64,000 nt of DNA. Origin: Gordonia hongkongensis. Its GTDB lineage: Bacteria; Actinomycetota; Actinomycetes; Mycobacteriales; Mycobacteriaceae. Numbering within the stretch: position 1 is the stretch's first letter; each line of letters opens with the position of its first letter. Below, piece after piece: positions 28,001-39,838 of this stretch. Under the pieces are notes generated by a model, which was not told the origin of the DNA, made no database searches, and saw nothing but the letters and a program-made list of their open reading frames with translations. The position numbers were made by a program, and so were the translations under genes. The stretch covers positions 186,001 to 250,000 of the forward strand of contig NZ_CP095552.1 of NCBI RefSeq assembly GCF_023078355.1, in the 5' to 3' direction.

Positions 28001-30460
28001 TCATCGTCGACGCTTCTTTCGCTTGGCGGCACGTCTTTCTGCTCGACGACGTTGCGTCATCTGCGCTGGTGTTTCGATGCTGCCGGGCGGTCTCAGCGAC
28101 GCGACCACCTCGGCGAGGACCTCGGGTTCGACCTCCGTCTGACCTGAGTCGTACGAGGCGCCGATGGGTTGGCCGCTGGGTTCGTCGTACACAAACGACG
28201 CTCCGCGGCGATACCCGAGTTGGTGTTTCTTCGCCAACATGTAGGCGTGCGCTCGGCGGACTACCTGCGCGACGTCCATCGCCGCCGGTCGCGTCATCCA
28301 TACGAGCAGCCAGCCATCCTCCTTGGTGAGCCCCGAAGGGAGGCCGATGCTTCTCGGTTTGCCGTCGGGATCAGGGTTGTTGATCAGGTCAATCGGGTAT
28401 CTCGCGAGTTGCCGCTGGGCGTCCGACGAGCCATCCAGGAGGCTTGCTCCGATGCTCAACCATCCAAAGATTGCGTTCGCTTGGAGCCAGTCGATGAGAG
28501 GGGCCAGTGGGGAGGGAATCATGCGCGGCTTGGGCGCGACTGCATCGGGTTGCGCCGCACCGGCTGGAGGGTGCTTCGAGGAGAACCACGCATCGAGCTC
28601 ATCTGTCTGGCTGGTGACCAGTCCGGGAACCTGCTTCTTGAATCGGCGCACGTCCGCTGTGCGCGGCTTGCCCCGCCAGGGCATCTCGCGCCAGGCCGTT
28701 TCGGGATCGGGCTCGACGTAAAGGCCCATCCGGAAGAACAGTAAGAAGAGGTCCAACTCGTCAACCGCCATGAACATTTCGGTGGCCTTGGATTCGGTCC
28801 GCCGCCGCACATACAGCAGGAACTCCGCGGCGCGGTCGACGAGTTGGGCGATGAGGTCGAGGTCGTTGAGGGAGACAGTCCAGGGAATGTTGTCTGGCGA
28901 TAGGAGCCCCGCACCAATCAGCTTCGCGGTCGCGGTGGCGATTCCTGGCATGTCGTCCAGACTTGTGACAACGGAGTGGATCTCGCGAATATCAGCAAGG
29001 TCGAGCCAACTCCCGTCTCGGAGACGAAGACCGTGGTCCGCGACTATCCGCTGCTTCATCCGTCCTGCCTGCTCGGCCCCCTTCGTGATGGCGGTAGCAA
29101 GGTTCCTGCGCAGTGGGTTCAGCTCACCGGTCCGCGAGCGATCGCTGAGAGGAATGGCCTTGTCCTCCACGATGAACGCGACGTCGTGAAGGATGAACAA
29201 GTGGTCGCCCTCTACCAACTTCGTGTAGCCGACGGGATCGCCGGCTTCCTCGGCCTCGTTGGCGGGTACGAGGTACTCGATCCCATGGTGCGAGGTAACC
29301 CCCGGGACAAGCGTGTTGAAAAGCTGCGCGACTCGGTCTTCCAGATACTTCCCACGATGGGCCGCGTAGATCTCCCAGTGAACTGAGTTTTTCAGAGCGT
29401 CTTCGAATGCCGGCTTCACCGCGTCCGCGATGAGCGCTGGGTGGATGGTCATCACCAAGTCATCTCGGAGAACAATTGGATGAGAGCGCACTGGTGAGTT
29501 GCCATCCAGGTATGCCCGCAACGCGGTGCCTGCGGTTTCGGTCGGGCTAGGTGGTGCGAAGAAGGTTGCAATCTTTGTCCCCATCTCGGCCGATAGTCCA
29601 GCTCGGTCAGCCACGTCAGCGACAGGGACGGCCGCGTGAGTAGCACTTGGATTGAAGATGCCGGTGAGTCCTTCGAGTGCGATGCGCTTCTCGTCATCTG
29701 TGGGCGTTCGTTCCTCGCTCACGTCGAGCGCATTGAATGCATCGGCGAGAGCTTGACCTCGCGCGTTGAACTGTTCCATCTGCATCTGGTCGCAGGTGTT
29801 GAGGAATGACAGCGCGTCCTCGACGCCGAATCCGAGGAGTGCTCTTAGCCCAGCTTCGACCGGCGCGCCAAACAGACCTCGAAGCGTCTCATTTTGCATC
29901 TCGGGGTATGAAGTTCCACGCATCATGCGCCCGTTGCCACGTACAGACGCGGCCACCTGCGACATGGCGTCGAACTTCTGAGCTGACAGGATGTCGCGGA
30001 CGGCGCCGAGGTTGAGGAGCTCCTGAGCAAGAGGGATGAATCGCTCGCTGATAGCACCGCAAAGGTCTTGATCGACGCGCTTGGGTTCGACACCGGAATC
30101 CATCTCTGACTCCGCACACCGGAGCACAACGGCCAAGACCTCTGCGACAGCTGGGCCGCTCTGCGCACTGGCGGGCGGCGAGACGCCCGCCGGGGCGAAC
30201 GGCAATGTCATCATGCGAATGGCCTCAAGCGTCCCCAGAGGGTCGTAGCCAGCGAATCCCTCGACGAACTGCGTCGCCGCATCGTCGATACGCTGCTCAA
30301 CTTCCACCGCAGGATCGGTCGCTTTCAAGACCTCTGAAAGCAACTCAGCAGTATCAAGGGCACGGTCCAGCGCTACCCGAACGTGTTGGTCCGCGTGCCA
30401 GGCTTTGGCGTCCTGGCGGCGCTTCTTGTTCCGCCGTTTTCGGGAGGACTTGGATGCCAT
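28001..30460 (-). CDS. Nuclease-like protein of the defence operon
   Basis: 819 aa. ATG 30460 overlaps the helicase stop as TGATG, so the two are translationally coupled; the frame is open further upstream but inside the helicase gene. The N-terminus is very basic (SSRKRRNKKRRQ) and so is the C-terminus (RRRAERRAAKRKKRRR), suggesting nucleic-acid binding. Around residues 410-460 a pattern ending VAFIVEDKAIPLS, with preceding acids (EGDHLFILHD), resembles a PD-(D/E)xK core. I do not recognise a named family. The protein sits where BREX and DISARM operons carry effector or accessory genes. Confidence 0.6.
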   Translation of the reverse strand: MASKSSRKRRNKKRRQDAKAWHADQHVRVALDRALDTAELLSEVLKATDPAVEVEQRIDDAATQFVEGFAGYDPLGTLEAIRMMTLPFAPAGVSPPASAQSGPAVAEVLAVVLRCAESEMDSGVEPKRVDQDLCGAISERFIPLAQELLNLGAVRDILSAQKFDAMSQVAASVRGNGRMMRGTSYPEMQNETLRGLFGAPVEAGLRALLGFGVEDALSFLNTCDQMQMEQFNARGQALADAFNALDVSEERTPTDDEKRIALEGLTGIFNPSATHAAVPVADVADRAGLSAEMGTKIATFFAPPSPTETAGTALRAYLDGNSPVRSHPIVLRDDLVMTIHPALIADAVKPAFEDALKNSVHWEIYAAHRGKYLEDRVAQLFNTLVPGVTSHHGIEYLVPANEAEEAGDPVGYTKLVEGDHLFILHDVAFIVEDKAIPLSDRSRTGELNPLRRNLATAITKGAEQAGRMKQRIVADHGLRLRDGSWLDLADIREIHSVVTSLDDMPGIATATAKLIGAGLLSPDNIPWTVSLNDLDLIAQLVDRAAEFLLYVRRRTESKATEMFMAVDELDLFLLFFRMGLYVEPDPETAWREMPWRGKPRTADVRRFKKQVPGLVTSQTDELDAWFSSKHPPAGAAQPDAVAPKPRMIPSPLAPLIDWLQANAIFGWLSIGASLLDGSSDAQRQLARYPIDLINNPDPDGKPRSIGLPSGLTKEDGWLLVWMTRPAAMDVAQVVRRAHAYMLAKKHQLGYRRGASFVYDEPSGQPIGASYDSGQTEVEPEVLAEVVASLRPPGSIETPAQMTQRRRAERRAAKRKKRRR

Positions 30461-33400
30461 CAAAACGGTGCCTTCCCTTTTGCCCACTGCTTGGACCAAT
30501 CGCCTCGGATGCCGGTGGCGTTGAAGTCACCGAGGTCGGTGGTGGCGAATGGGTTGTCGAGGTAGTGGACCTCGTCGTGCTGGGCGCCGCGTGAGTCGAC
30601 GCGGACGAGGGCGAGGCGGTAGCGCGGGACGGCGTTCTTGCCGACCATCACCTCGTTATGGGTGACGAAGAAGTCGGTCGCTCCTTCAATACGCGCTTTG
30701 ACCTCGATGCGGTAGGTGTCGCCCTTGGCGTCGGTGGAGAGGATGTCGAAACCGGGGTTGTTGAAAGCCTGCTCGACGGGCTTACGACCGAGTTCACGCT
30801 CACGGGCCAAGACCAGGTCGACGCCGCGGCGTTCGACCTCCTTGGTCTCCTTGGCGTGGATCGGCGCGGTCGCGGGAAGGTCTGCCTCCAACATCCCGAT
30901 GGGGATTACCAGTGCTGCGGTGACGATGCGTGGTGGCTTGGTCGACATGAGCTGCTGCTGGTCAAGCAGTGCGAGCCTCTTGCGTAGACGGGCGTCGAGT
31001 TCGACGGCCTTACGATTCAGGCTCTCCGAAGATTCTTTCGGCTTCTCACCGGCGCGTTCCTTTTCCGCCGCGACGGCGGCATCGAGGATGAGGCGATCGC
31101 GTTCACCTTCGAGCCTCTTGATGACCAGGTCACGTGCCTTACTCAACTCGGCAAGGCGCCTCGGCTGAACGTCGGCGAGGTAGTCGGGGAGTTGGTTGGC
31201 GATGATCCAGCTCGTGGCTTTGTCTTCAGCATCGGCCAGCCACGGAAGGGTGCGGGCTGAATCGGTGACGGCGTTCTCGGGTGCCGCCACGCAGTCCAGG
31301 TAGGGCGCGGGGCCAGCAGGCGTCACGGTACCGAAGCTGTCGACGTAGGCGTAGCCGAAGCGACGTGCGACGGACTCTCCGGTCGCATCGGCGACCTCTT
31401 CGATCACGCCCACGAGCAGGTGTGTCTCCTCCAGCGTCGAGGAAACCAAAACCGTGCCTCGGTTGAGGGAGCCGCCGAACTGGCGCACGGACTCTTCCAT
31501 GACCGCGTCGTGCAGAGGATGACCTGGGGCAAGCAGGTCGGCGCGGCTGAGCTCCTCTGCGTGGACTTTGCCGAGGTCGAACGTGACTCGGTCGTATTTT
31601 GTGGCTATTGGCCCTTTTCCGGCGGCGCGGATCTGCTGGGGCACGTTTGCAATCTCGTAGCGGCCCCGTTCGCGCTTCACGATGCGGCCACCGAGGCGAG
31701 AGAACGCGGCCTTGAACGCCATCTCGATATAGTGCGGTTGAAGCCTGCGGGCGCGTGCCTCGTCCATTGCCGCGCGCAGTGCATACAGGTCGGCCTCGGC
31801 CAGGTTCTCCGACGCCAGTGCCCGTTCATCGAGAAGGTCCTTGAGTCCATCCCCGACCGAAGCGTCGATGACCTCGTGCATCTTGGCCTTGACGTCGGGG
31901 CGCTCGCCGTACTGGATGGCATCGAGTAGAAGGTTGCGTAGCGGGGTTTCGGTGAAGGCCTCGCCGAGGACGTCGAAGACTCTGCCGCCGTATGTCTGGC
32001 GCATCTGGTCGAGCTTCTCCAGCAGGCGGGTGAAGACTTCACCCTCGCGGGTGTTGGAGGCTACAAGGTTCCAGAGTCGGCAGACCTCTTCCTGGCCTAT
32101 GCGGTGGATGCGACCGAAGCGCTGCTCGATGCGGTTAGGGTTCCACGGCAGGTCGTAATTGACCATCAGATGCGCGGCCTGAAGGTTAAGGCCTTCCCCG
32201 GCGGCGTCGGTCGCGATCAGGATTTGGACGTCGCGGTTCTTGGTGAACTCCTCGGTGATCACGCGCCGCTCGCCTCGGCGGACGCCGCCGTGGATCGCCT
32301 TGACCGAGTCGGGCTTGCCGAGCAGGGAGCCTATCTTGGACTGGAGGTAGTCAAGGGTGTCGCGGTGCTCGGTGAAGATGATGAACTTCCGGGGCCAACC
32401 GTTGGAATCGGTGACCAGTGCATTGTCCTGAAGGATCGTGGAGAGTTCGGTCCACTTGCGGTCGGTGCCAGCCTCGCGGACCTTCTTGGCGGTCGCAATC
32501 AGATCAGCGAGTTCGACAAGTTCTGCGTTGAGCTCCTCGACGGTCTGGGCGGCGGTGGCCGCGTCCATCACGTCTTCCTCAAGTTGCTCCAGCTCTTCGG
32601 CGTTGTATTCATCTTCGTCGAAGTCACCTGAGCCGATGACGTCGTCGGGTTCCTTGTAGGTGCCGTTAAGAATCTCGGTCTTCTTGCGCTCCAGCCGTTC
32701 GGAGCGTCGGACGAGACTCTTGTAGATCGCCTCAGGGCTGGAGGCGAGTCGCCGCTGGAGAACGGTCAGGGCGAAGCCGACCGTGTTCTTACGTTTGCCG
32801 CCGAGCCTGTCGGCGCGGTTCATGCCCTCGCGAACATAGCGAGTGACGTCCTCGTAGAGGTCCTTTTCCCCCTCGGTCAATTCGTAGGGCACGGTTTCGG
32901 CGATGCGTTCGGGGAAGAGCTTCTTGCCTTCGAACGTCAGCAGGTCTTCCTTGACCATGCGCCGCATGATTCCGGTGACATCGACAGACTTCTTCTGTTT
33001 GCCCTCGAACCGGTCGCGGTCGAGCAGGGTGAGGAAGAGCTGGAAGTCTTCTTCCTTGCCCGAATGTGGGGTCGCGGTCATCAGCAGGAGGTGGCGGGTG
33101 ATCTGGCCGAGCAGTTCCCCGAGCAGGAAGCGTTTGGTCTTCTCCAGCTTGCCGCCGAAGTAGTGCGCACCCATTCGGTGTGCCTCGTCGACGATGATCA
33201 GATCCCACTCGGTCTCCTTGAGCTGGGCTTGGAGTGCCTCGTTGCGGGAGAGCTGGTCCATGCGTGCGATCAGCAGCGGGTTGGTTTCGAAGACGTTGAG
33301 GTTGATGTTGGCGTCGATGAGCTGATTGGTCAGCAGATCGAACCGCAGCCCGAACTTGAAAAACAGTTCGTCCTGCCACTGCTCGACCAGTCCACCGGGA

Positions 33401-33870
33401 GCGATGATCAGGCACTGCTTGACGTCGTCGCGGAGCAACAGCTCCTTGACGTAGAGGCCAGCCATGATCGTCTTGCCGGCCCCTGGGTCGTCGGCGAGGA
33501 GGAACCGCAGCGGAGTCCGCGGCAAGAGCTCCCCGTATACCGCACGAATCTGGTGCGGCAACGGCTGCACGTCGCTCGTCGCGACAGCCAACATCGGATC
33601 GAACAGCCCAGCTAGCGAGATGCGCTGGGCCTCGGCGACGAGCTTGAAGTCACTGGCGGTTGCGTCGAACGCGCGGCTCCCGCTGGCCGCGACGCTGAGG
33701 TTGTCTTGGTCCTTGCGGAACACAACCCGTTGGCCGAGGCCACCTGAGGCGTTCTGGTAGGTGAGTGCGAGTGCGTCCGTGCCATGCCACTGGGCAGCGA
33801 TGACGGTGATCACCTCTGCGGGAATGAGACCCTCGATTCGCAGACCGGGCTTCAACTCTTCAAGCTGCAC
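30460..33870 (-). CDS. SNF2-type helicase with DUF3883-like C-terminus
   Basis: 1136 aa from GTG 33870, with GAGGAGG 7-8 nt before it. Motif I is ADDPGAGKTIMAG (near 126-138), motif II is IIVDEAHRMG, motif III is LLMTATPHSG and motif VI is EQRFGRIHRIGQ. This is the RapA/SNF2-like translocase class seen as DrmD (DISARM) and BrxHII (BREX type 3). The last ~130 residues, with GFDILSTDAKGDTYRIEVKARI, fit DUF3883, a PD-(D/E)xK-like domain often fused to defence helicases. It is the first gene of the cargo operon and probably tracks along invading DNA. Confidence 0.88.
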   Translation of the reverse strand: MQLEELKPGLRIEGLIPAEVITVIAAQWHGTDALALTYQNASGGLGQRVVFRKDQDNLSVAASGSRAFDATASDFKLVAEAQRISLAGLFDPMLAVATSDVQPLPHQIRAVYGELLPRTPLRFLLADDPGAGKTIMAGLYVKELLLRDDVKQCLIIAPGGLVEQWQDELFFKFGLRFDLLTNQLIDANINLNVFETNPLLIARMDQLSRNEALQAQLKETEWDLIIVDEAHRMGAHYFGGKLEKTKRFLLGELLGQITRHLLLMTATPHSGKEEDFQLFLTLLDRDRFEGKQKKSVDVTGIMRRMVKEDLLTFEGKKLFPERIAETVPYELTEGEKDLYEDVTRYVREGMNRADRLGGKRKNTVGFALTVLQRRLASSPEAIYKSLVRRSERLERKKTEILNGTYKEPDDVIGSGDFDEDEYNAEELEQLEEDVMDAATAAQTVEELNAELVELADLIATAKKVREAGTDRKWTELSTILQDNALVTDSNGWPRKFIIFTEHRDTLDYLQSKIGSLLGKPDSVKAIHGGVRRGERRVITEEFTKNRDVQILIATDAAGEGLNLQAAHLMVNYDLPWNPNRIEQRFGRIHRIGQEEVCRLWNLVASNTREGEVFTRLLEKLDQMRQTYGGRVFDVLGEAFTETPLRNLLLDAIQYGERPDVKAKMHEVIDASVGDGLKDLLDERALASENLAEADLYALRAAMDEARARRLQPHYIEMAFKAAFSRLGGRIVKRERGRYEIANVPQQIRAAGKGPIATKYDRVTFDLGKVHAEELSRADLLAPGHPLHDAVMEESVRQFGGSLNRGTVLVSSTLEETHLLVGVIEEVADATGESVARRFGYAYVDSFGTVTPAGPAPYLDCVAAPENAVTDSARTLPWLADAEDKATSWIIANQLPDYLADVQPRRLAELSKARDLVIKRLEGERDRLILDAAVAAEKERAGEKPKESSESLNRKAVELDARLRKRLALLDQQQLMSTKPPRIVTAALVIPIGMLEADLPATAPIHAKETKEVERRGVDLVLARERELGRKPVEQAFNNPGFDILSTDAKGDTYRIEVKARIEGATDFFVTHNEVMVGKNAVPRYRLALVRVDSRGAQHDEVHYLDNPFATTDLGDFNATGIRGDWSKQWAKGKAPF

Positions 33871-34032
33871 GTGTGGACCTCCTCATTGACAGCTCTCGAA
33901 CGCTACCCGTCAACACTGACAGGTTCGCCATCGCCGGGAATTCAACGAGACCAAACCGAGTGGCATTGCCAGGCCTTCGAACGCTTGCTGAGAAGCTGTC
34001 GAAGACTTCGCTGAGGTGCCACCCGACGCCCG

Positions 34033-34424
34033 TCACCTCGAATTCCCATCGGCGAGTTCGCGCAATGCTCGCCCCAACTCCTCCGGAAGCGTGTCACGAA
34101 ACACCCGATAAGCCGCCTTCGATTGTCGGGTCACCGGCGGCGGCCACGCCGGGCTGGTGTCCAACCACCCCTGAGCAACCTCGCACCACATCCATGTCAC
34201 CGCGTACGGGAGTGCGGCCGCGCGCCTCCTCGGACTCGCCGACCGCGCCCAATCGGTAAACCACGTGTCGGGCGTACTCGCGAGCTCGATGACTCGTCGC
34301 TCGAGCGCCCGATAATCCCGTCGACGCGATAGTTCACTCGCTGCCGCGTTGGCGGCTGCCGCGATCTCTGAAGGACTCGCGGCCAGTCGCGTGCTCGCCG
34401 CTCGCGATGTCCGTCTGCCAATGG
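34033..34424 (-). pseudogene. tniQ: C-terminal fragment of tniQ2
   Basis: Open minus-strand frame of about 130 codons ending at TGA 34035-34033, with no start of its own. RRDYRALERRV and the aromatic motif AVTWMWCEVAQ match equivalent positions in the neighbouring TniQ1 (YRERRDALRRIE; AASWMWFDATC), so it is the end of a TniQ protein. The rest of that protein lies at 48954-49915 and 52438-52728. The upstream boundary, where hom sequence takes over, is near 34425. 33871-34032 holds no other gene and presumably the defence operon's promoter. Confidence 0.8.
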
Positions 34425-35262
34425 ACTCGCGTCGCGGGCATCGTCAACGGGACCACCAACTTCATCCTGTCCGCGATGGACGAGACCGGCGCCGACTACG
34501 CCGAGGTCCTGGCCGAAGCAGGTCGACTCGGGTACGCGGAGGCCGATCCGACCGCCGACGTCGAAGGGCACGACGCCGCCGCCAAAGCTGCGATCCTCGC
34601 GTCCATCGCGTTCCACTCGCGTGTCACGGCGAGCGACGTGTACTGCGAGGGCATCTCGTCGATCACCTCCGACGACCTCGCGGCGGCGAAGAAGTTCGAC
34701 TGCACCGTCAAGCTCCTCGCCATCTGCGAGCGCATCGAGGCAGACGGTGTTGAGAAGATCTCCGCCCGCGTGTACCCGGCGCTGATCCCGTTCGAGCATC
34801 CGCTCGCAACGGTGAACGGTGCTTTCAACGCTGTCGTCGTCGAAGCCGAGAACGCGGGACGCCTCATGTTCTACGGCCAGGGCGCAGGCGGGGCGCCGAC
34901 CGCGTCCGCCGTGCTCGGCGACCTCGTGATGGCGGCGCGCAACCGCGTGTACAGCGGCCGTGGACCGCTCGAGTCGACCTACGCTTCGCTGCCGATCGCC
35001 CCGATCGACGATGTTCCGACCCGCTACTACGTGTCGATGCAGGTCGCCGACAAGCCGGGCGTGCTCGAGCAGGTCGCCGCAGAGTTCGCCAAGCGCGACG
35101 TCAGCATCGCAGCCGTTCGACAGGAGGGCGCGGGCGAGAACGCGCGCCTGATCGTCGTCACACACCGCGCCTCCGACCGCGATCAGTCGGAGACCGTCGC
35201 CGCAATCGAGAAGATGGACTCCGTCATCAAGGTGTCCAGCGTGCTCCGCCTGGAGGGAACCA

Positions 35263-35270
<8 letters not shown>
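34425..35270 (+). pseudogene. hom: Homoserine dehydrogenase, 5'-truncated
   Basis: About 281 codons of the C-terminal two thirds. It begins at RVAGIVNGTTNFILSAM, the start of the catalytic domain, and includes GRLGYAEADPTADVEG and HPLATVNGAFNAV. A C-terminal ACT domain (YYVSMQVADKPGVLEQVAAEF) normally gives threonine feedback. The NAD(P)-binding Rossmann domain (about 150 residues) is missing, so it cannot reduce aspartate semialdehyde. A chance ATG at 34407 lies in tniQ2 DNA. It overlaps thrC by 8 nt, the usual hom-thrC-thrB order. Confidence 0.93.
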
Positions 35271-38492
<3,222 letters not shown>

Positions 38493-38575
38493 CCGCGTGC
38501 CGGAATCGGGAATTGTCAGACCCCGCTCGTAGTATTTCAGGCGAGTCGATCGCTGAGATCTGGAGAGGGGGACCG

Positions 38576-39838
38576 ATGAGCCGACCGATGTACGAGATGG
38601 AGCCGCTCTTCGAGCTCGATCTCCCCGAGGCCTCGCCTGCTCCGACGAAGAAAAGGGCGCCGAAGCAGCGAGCGGAGCCCGCTCCGCCTGCTCCTGCCGC
38701 CGATCCGGAGGTCACGTTCCTTCATACCGCCGACTGGCAGCTCGGGATGACTCGGCGCTTTCTTCCGGGCGAGTCTCAGCACACGTATGCGGCGGCACGC
38801 GACGCCGCAGTCATCCGCATTGGAGAGGTGGCCGCGGAGACCGGTGCCGAGTTCGTCGTGGTCTGCGGCGATGTGTTCGACGATCCTCGTGTCTCCACCC
38901 GCATCATTCGCAGGACGCTCGATTCGCTCGGCGACTACCCGGTTCCCGTCTACCTGCTGCCCGGTAATCACGACCCACTCGACGCGACCAGCGTGTACAC
39001 GTCGGTGGAGTTCGTGCGCGCCTGCCCGGAGAACGTCCACGTTCTCGACAAACCGGGGGTGGTCCGGATCCGCGAAGGCGTGAGCATCGTGGCCGCTCCG
39101 TGGCACACCAAACACCCGTCGTCCGACCTGATCGCCGACCAGCTGTCCGGCCTCGGACCGTCCGACGACATCCGGATCGTCGTCGGCCACGGCGGCATGG
39201 ACAGCCTCAGTCCCAACCCTGACCCGTCGATCGTCGCCAGCGCCCGCGTCGACGCCGCGACCGCGGCAGGTCTCGTCGACTACGTCGCACTCGGCGACCG
39301 CCACTCTGTCACCTCCGTCGGGGACACCGGGCGGGTCTGGTATTCCGGTGCTCCCGAAGTCACGGCGTTCGACAACGTCGAGACCGAACCCGGCCATGTG
39401 CTGCAGGTGACGCTCCGGCGAGGCGGAGAGCGGTCGATCGACGTTCGACGGCACCGCGTCGGTCAGTGGGCGTTCCGCACGCTGACTCAGGACATGAATT
39501 CGATCGCCGACGTCGATCGGCTGCGGGCGACGCTCAGCGCGATCACCGACAAGCCCCGGACCGTGGTGCAGCTCGGTCTCGTCGGCACCCTCACAGTGGC
39601 CGAGAACGTCGCCCTCGACGAACTGTTCGACGAGTTCGGCGACCGTTTCGCGGGGCTGACGACATGGGACCGGGAGCACAACCTCGTCGTGGTGTCCGAC
39701 GACGCCGATCTCGACAGCCTGGACCTGCAGGGATATGCGGGTAGCGCGGCTGCGGAGATCGCCGAACGGGCGGCCGACGATCCCGAGGCGCGGTCGGCGC
39801 TGTCGTTGCTTCTGCGCCTGGCCGGGAGTCGAGCGTGA
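38576..39838 (+). CDS. SbcD-like DNA repair exonuclease
   Basis: 420 aa from ATG 38576, with a purine-rich GAGAGGGGG just upstream. It is a calcineurin-like metallophosphoesterase with the full motif set: HTADWQLG, VVCGDVFDD, LPGNHD, VVGHGG and ALGDRHS. A Pro/Ala-rich stretch of ~40 residues precedes the catalytic domain. With the downstream ATPase it should form a Mre11-Rad50-type complex that trims DNA ends and hairpins. It overlaps sbcC-like by 4 nt. Confidence 0.88.
   Translation: MSRPMYEMEPLFELDLPEASPAPTKKRAPKQRAEPAPPAPAADPEVTFLHTADWQLGMTRRFLPGESQHTYAAARDAAVIRIGEVAAETGAEFVVVCGDVFDDPRVSTRIIRRTLDSLGDYPVPVYLLPGNHDPLDATSVYTSVEFVRACPENVHVLDKPGVVRIREGVSIVAAPWHTKHPSSDLIADQLSGLGPSDDIRIVVGHGGMDSLSPNPDPSIVASARVDAATAAGLVDYVALGDRHSVTSVGDTGRVWYSGAPEVTAFDNVETEPGHVLQVTLRRGGERSIDVRRHRVGQWAFRTLTQDMNSIADVDRLRATLSAITDKPRTVVQLGLVGTLTVAENVALDELFDEFGDRFAGLTTWDREHNLVVVSDDADLDSLDLQGYAGSAAAEIAERAADDPEARSALSLLLRLAGSRA

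Noticed and set aside
18509..33870. A complete BREX type 3 or DISARM system
   Set aside because: No PglZ-type phosphatase, BrxA/B/F, DrmA/DrmB or PLD nuclease is seen. Only the helicase, DUF1156 and DUF499 parts are shared.
34407..34425. ATG 34407 as the real start of hom
   Set aside because: It lies in tniQ2 DNA, and the product lacks the whole NAD(P)-binding domain, so it is a chance in-frame start on a truncated gene.
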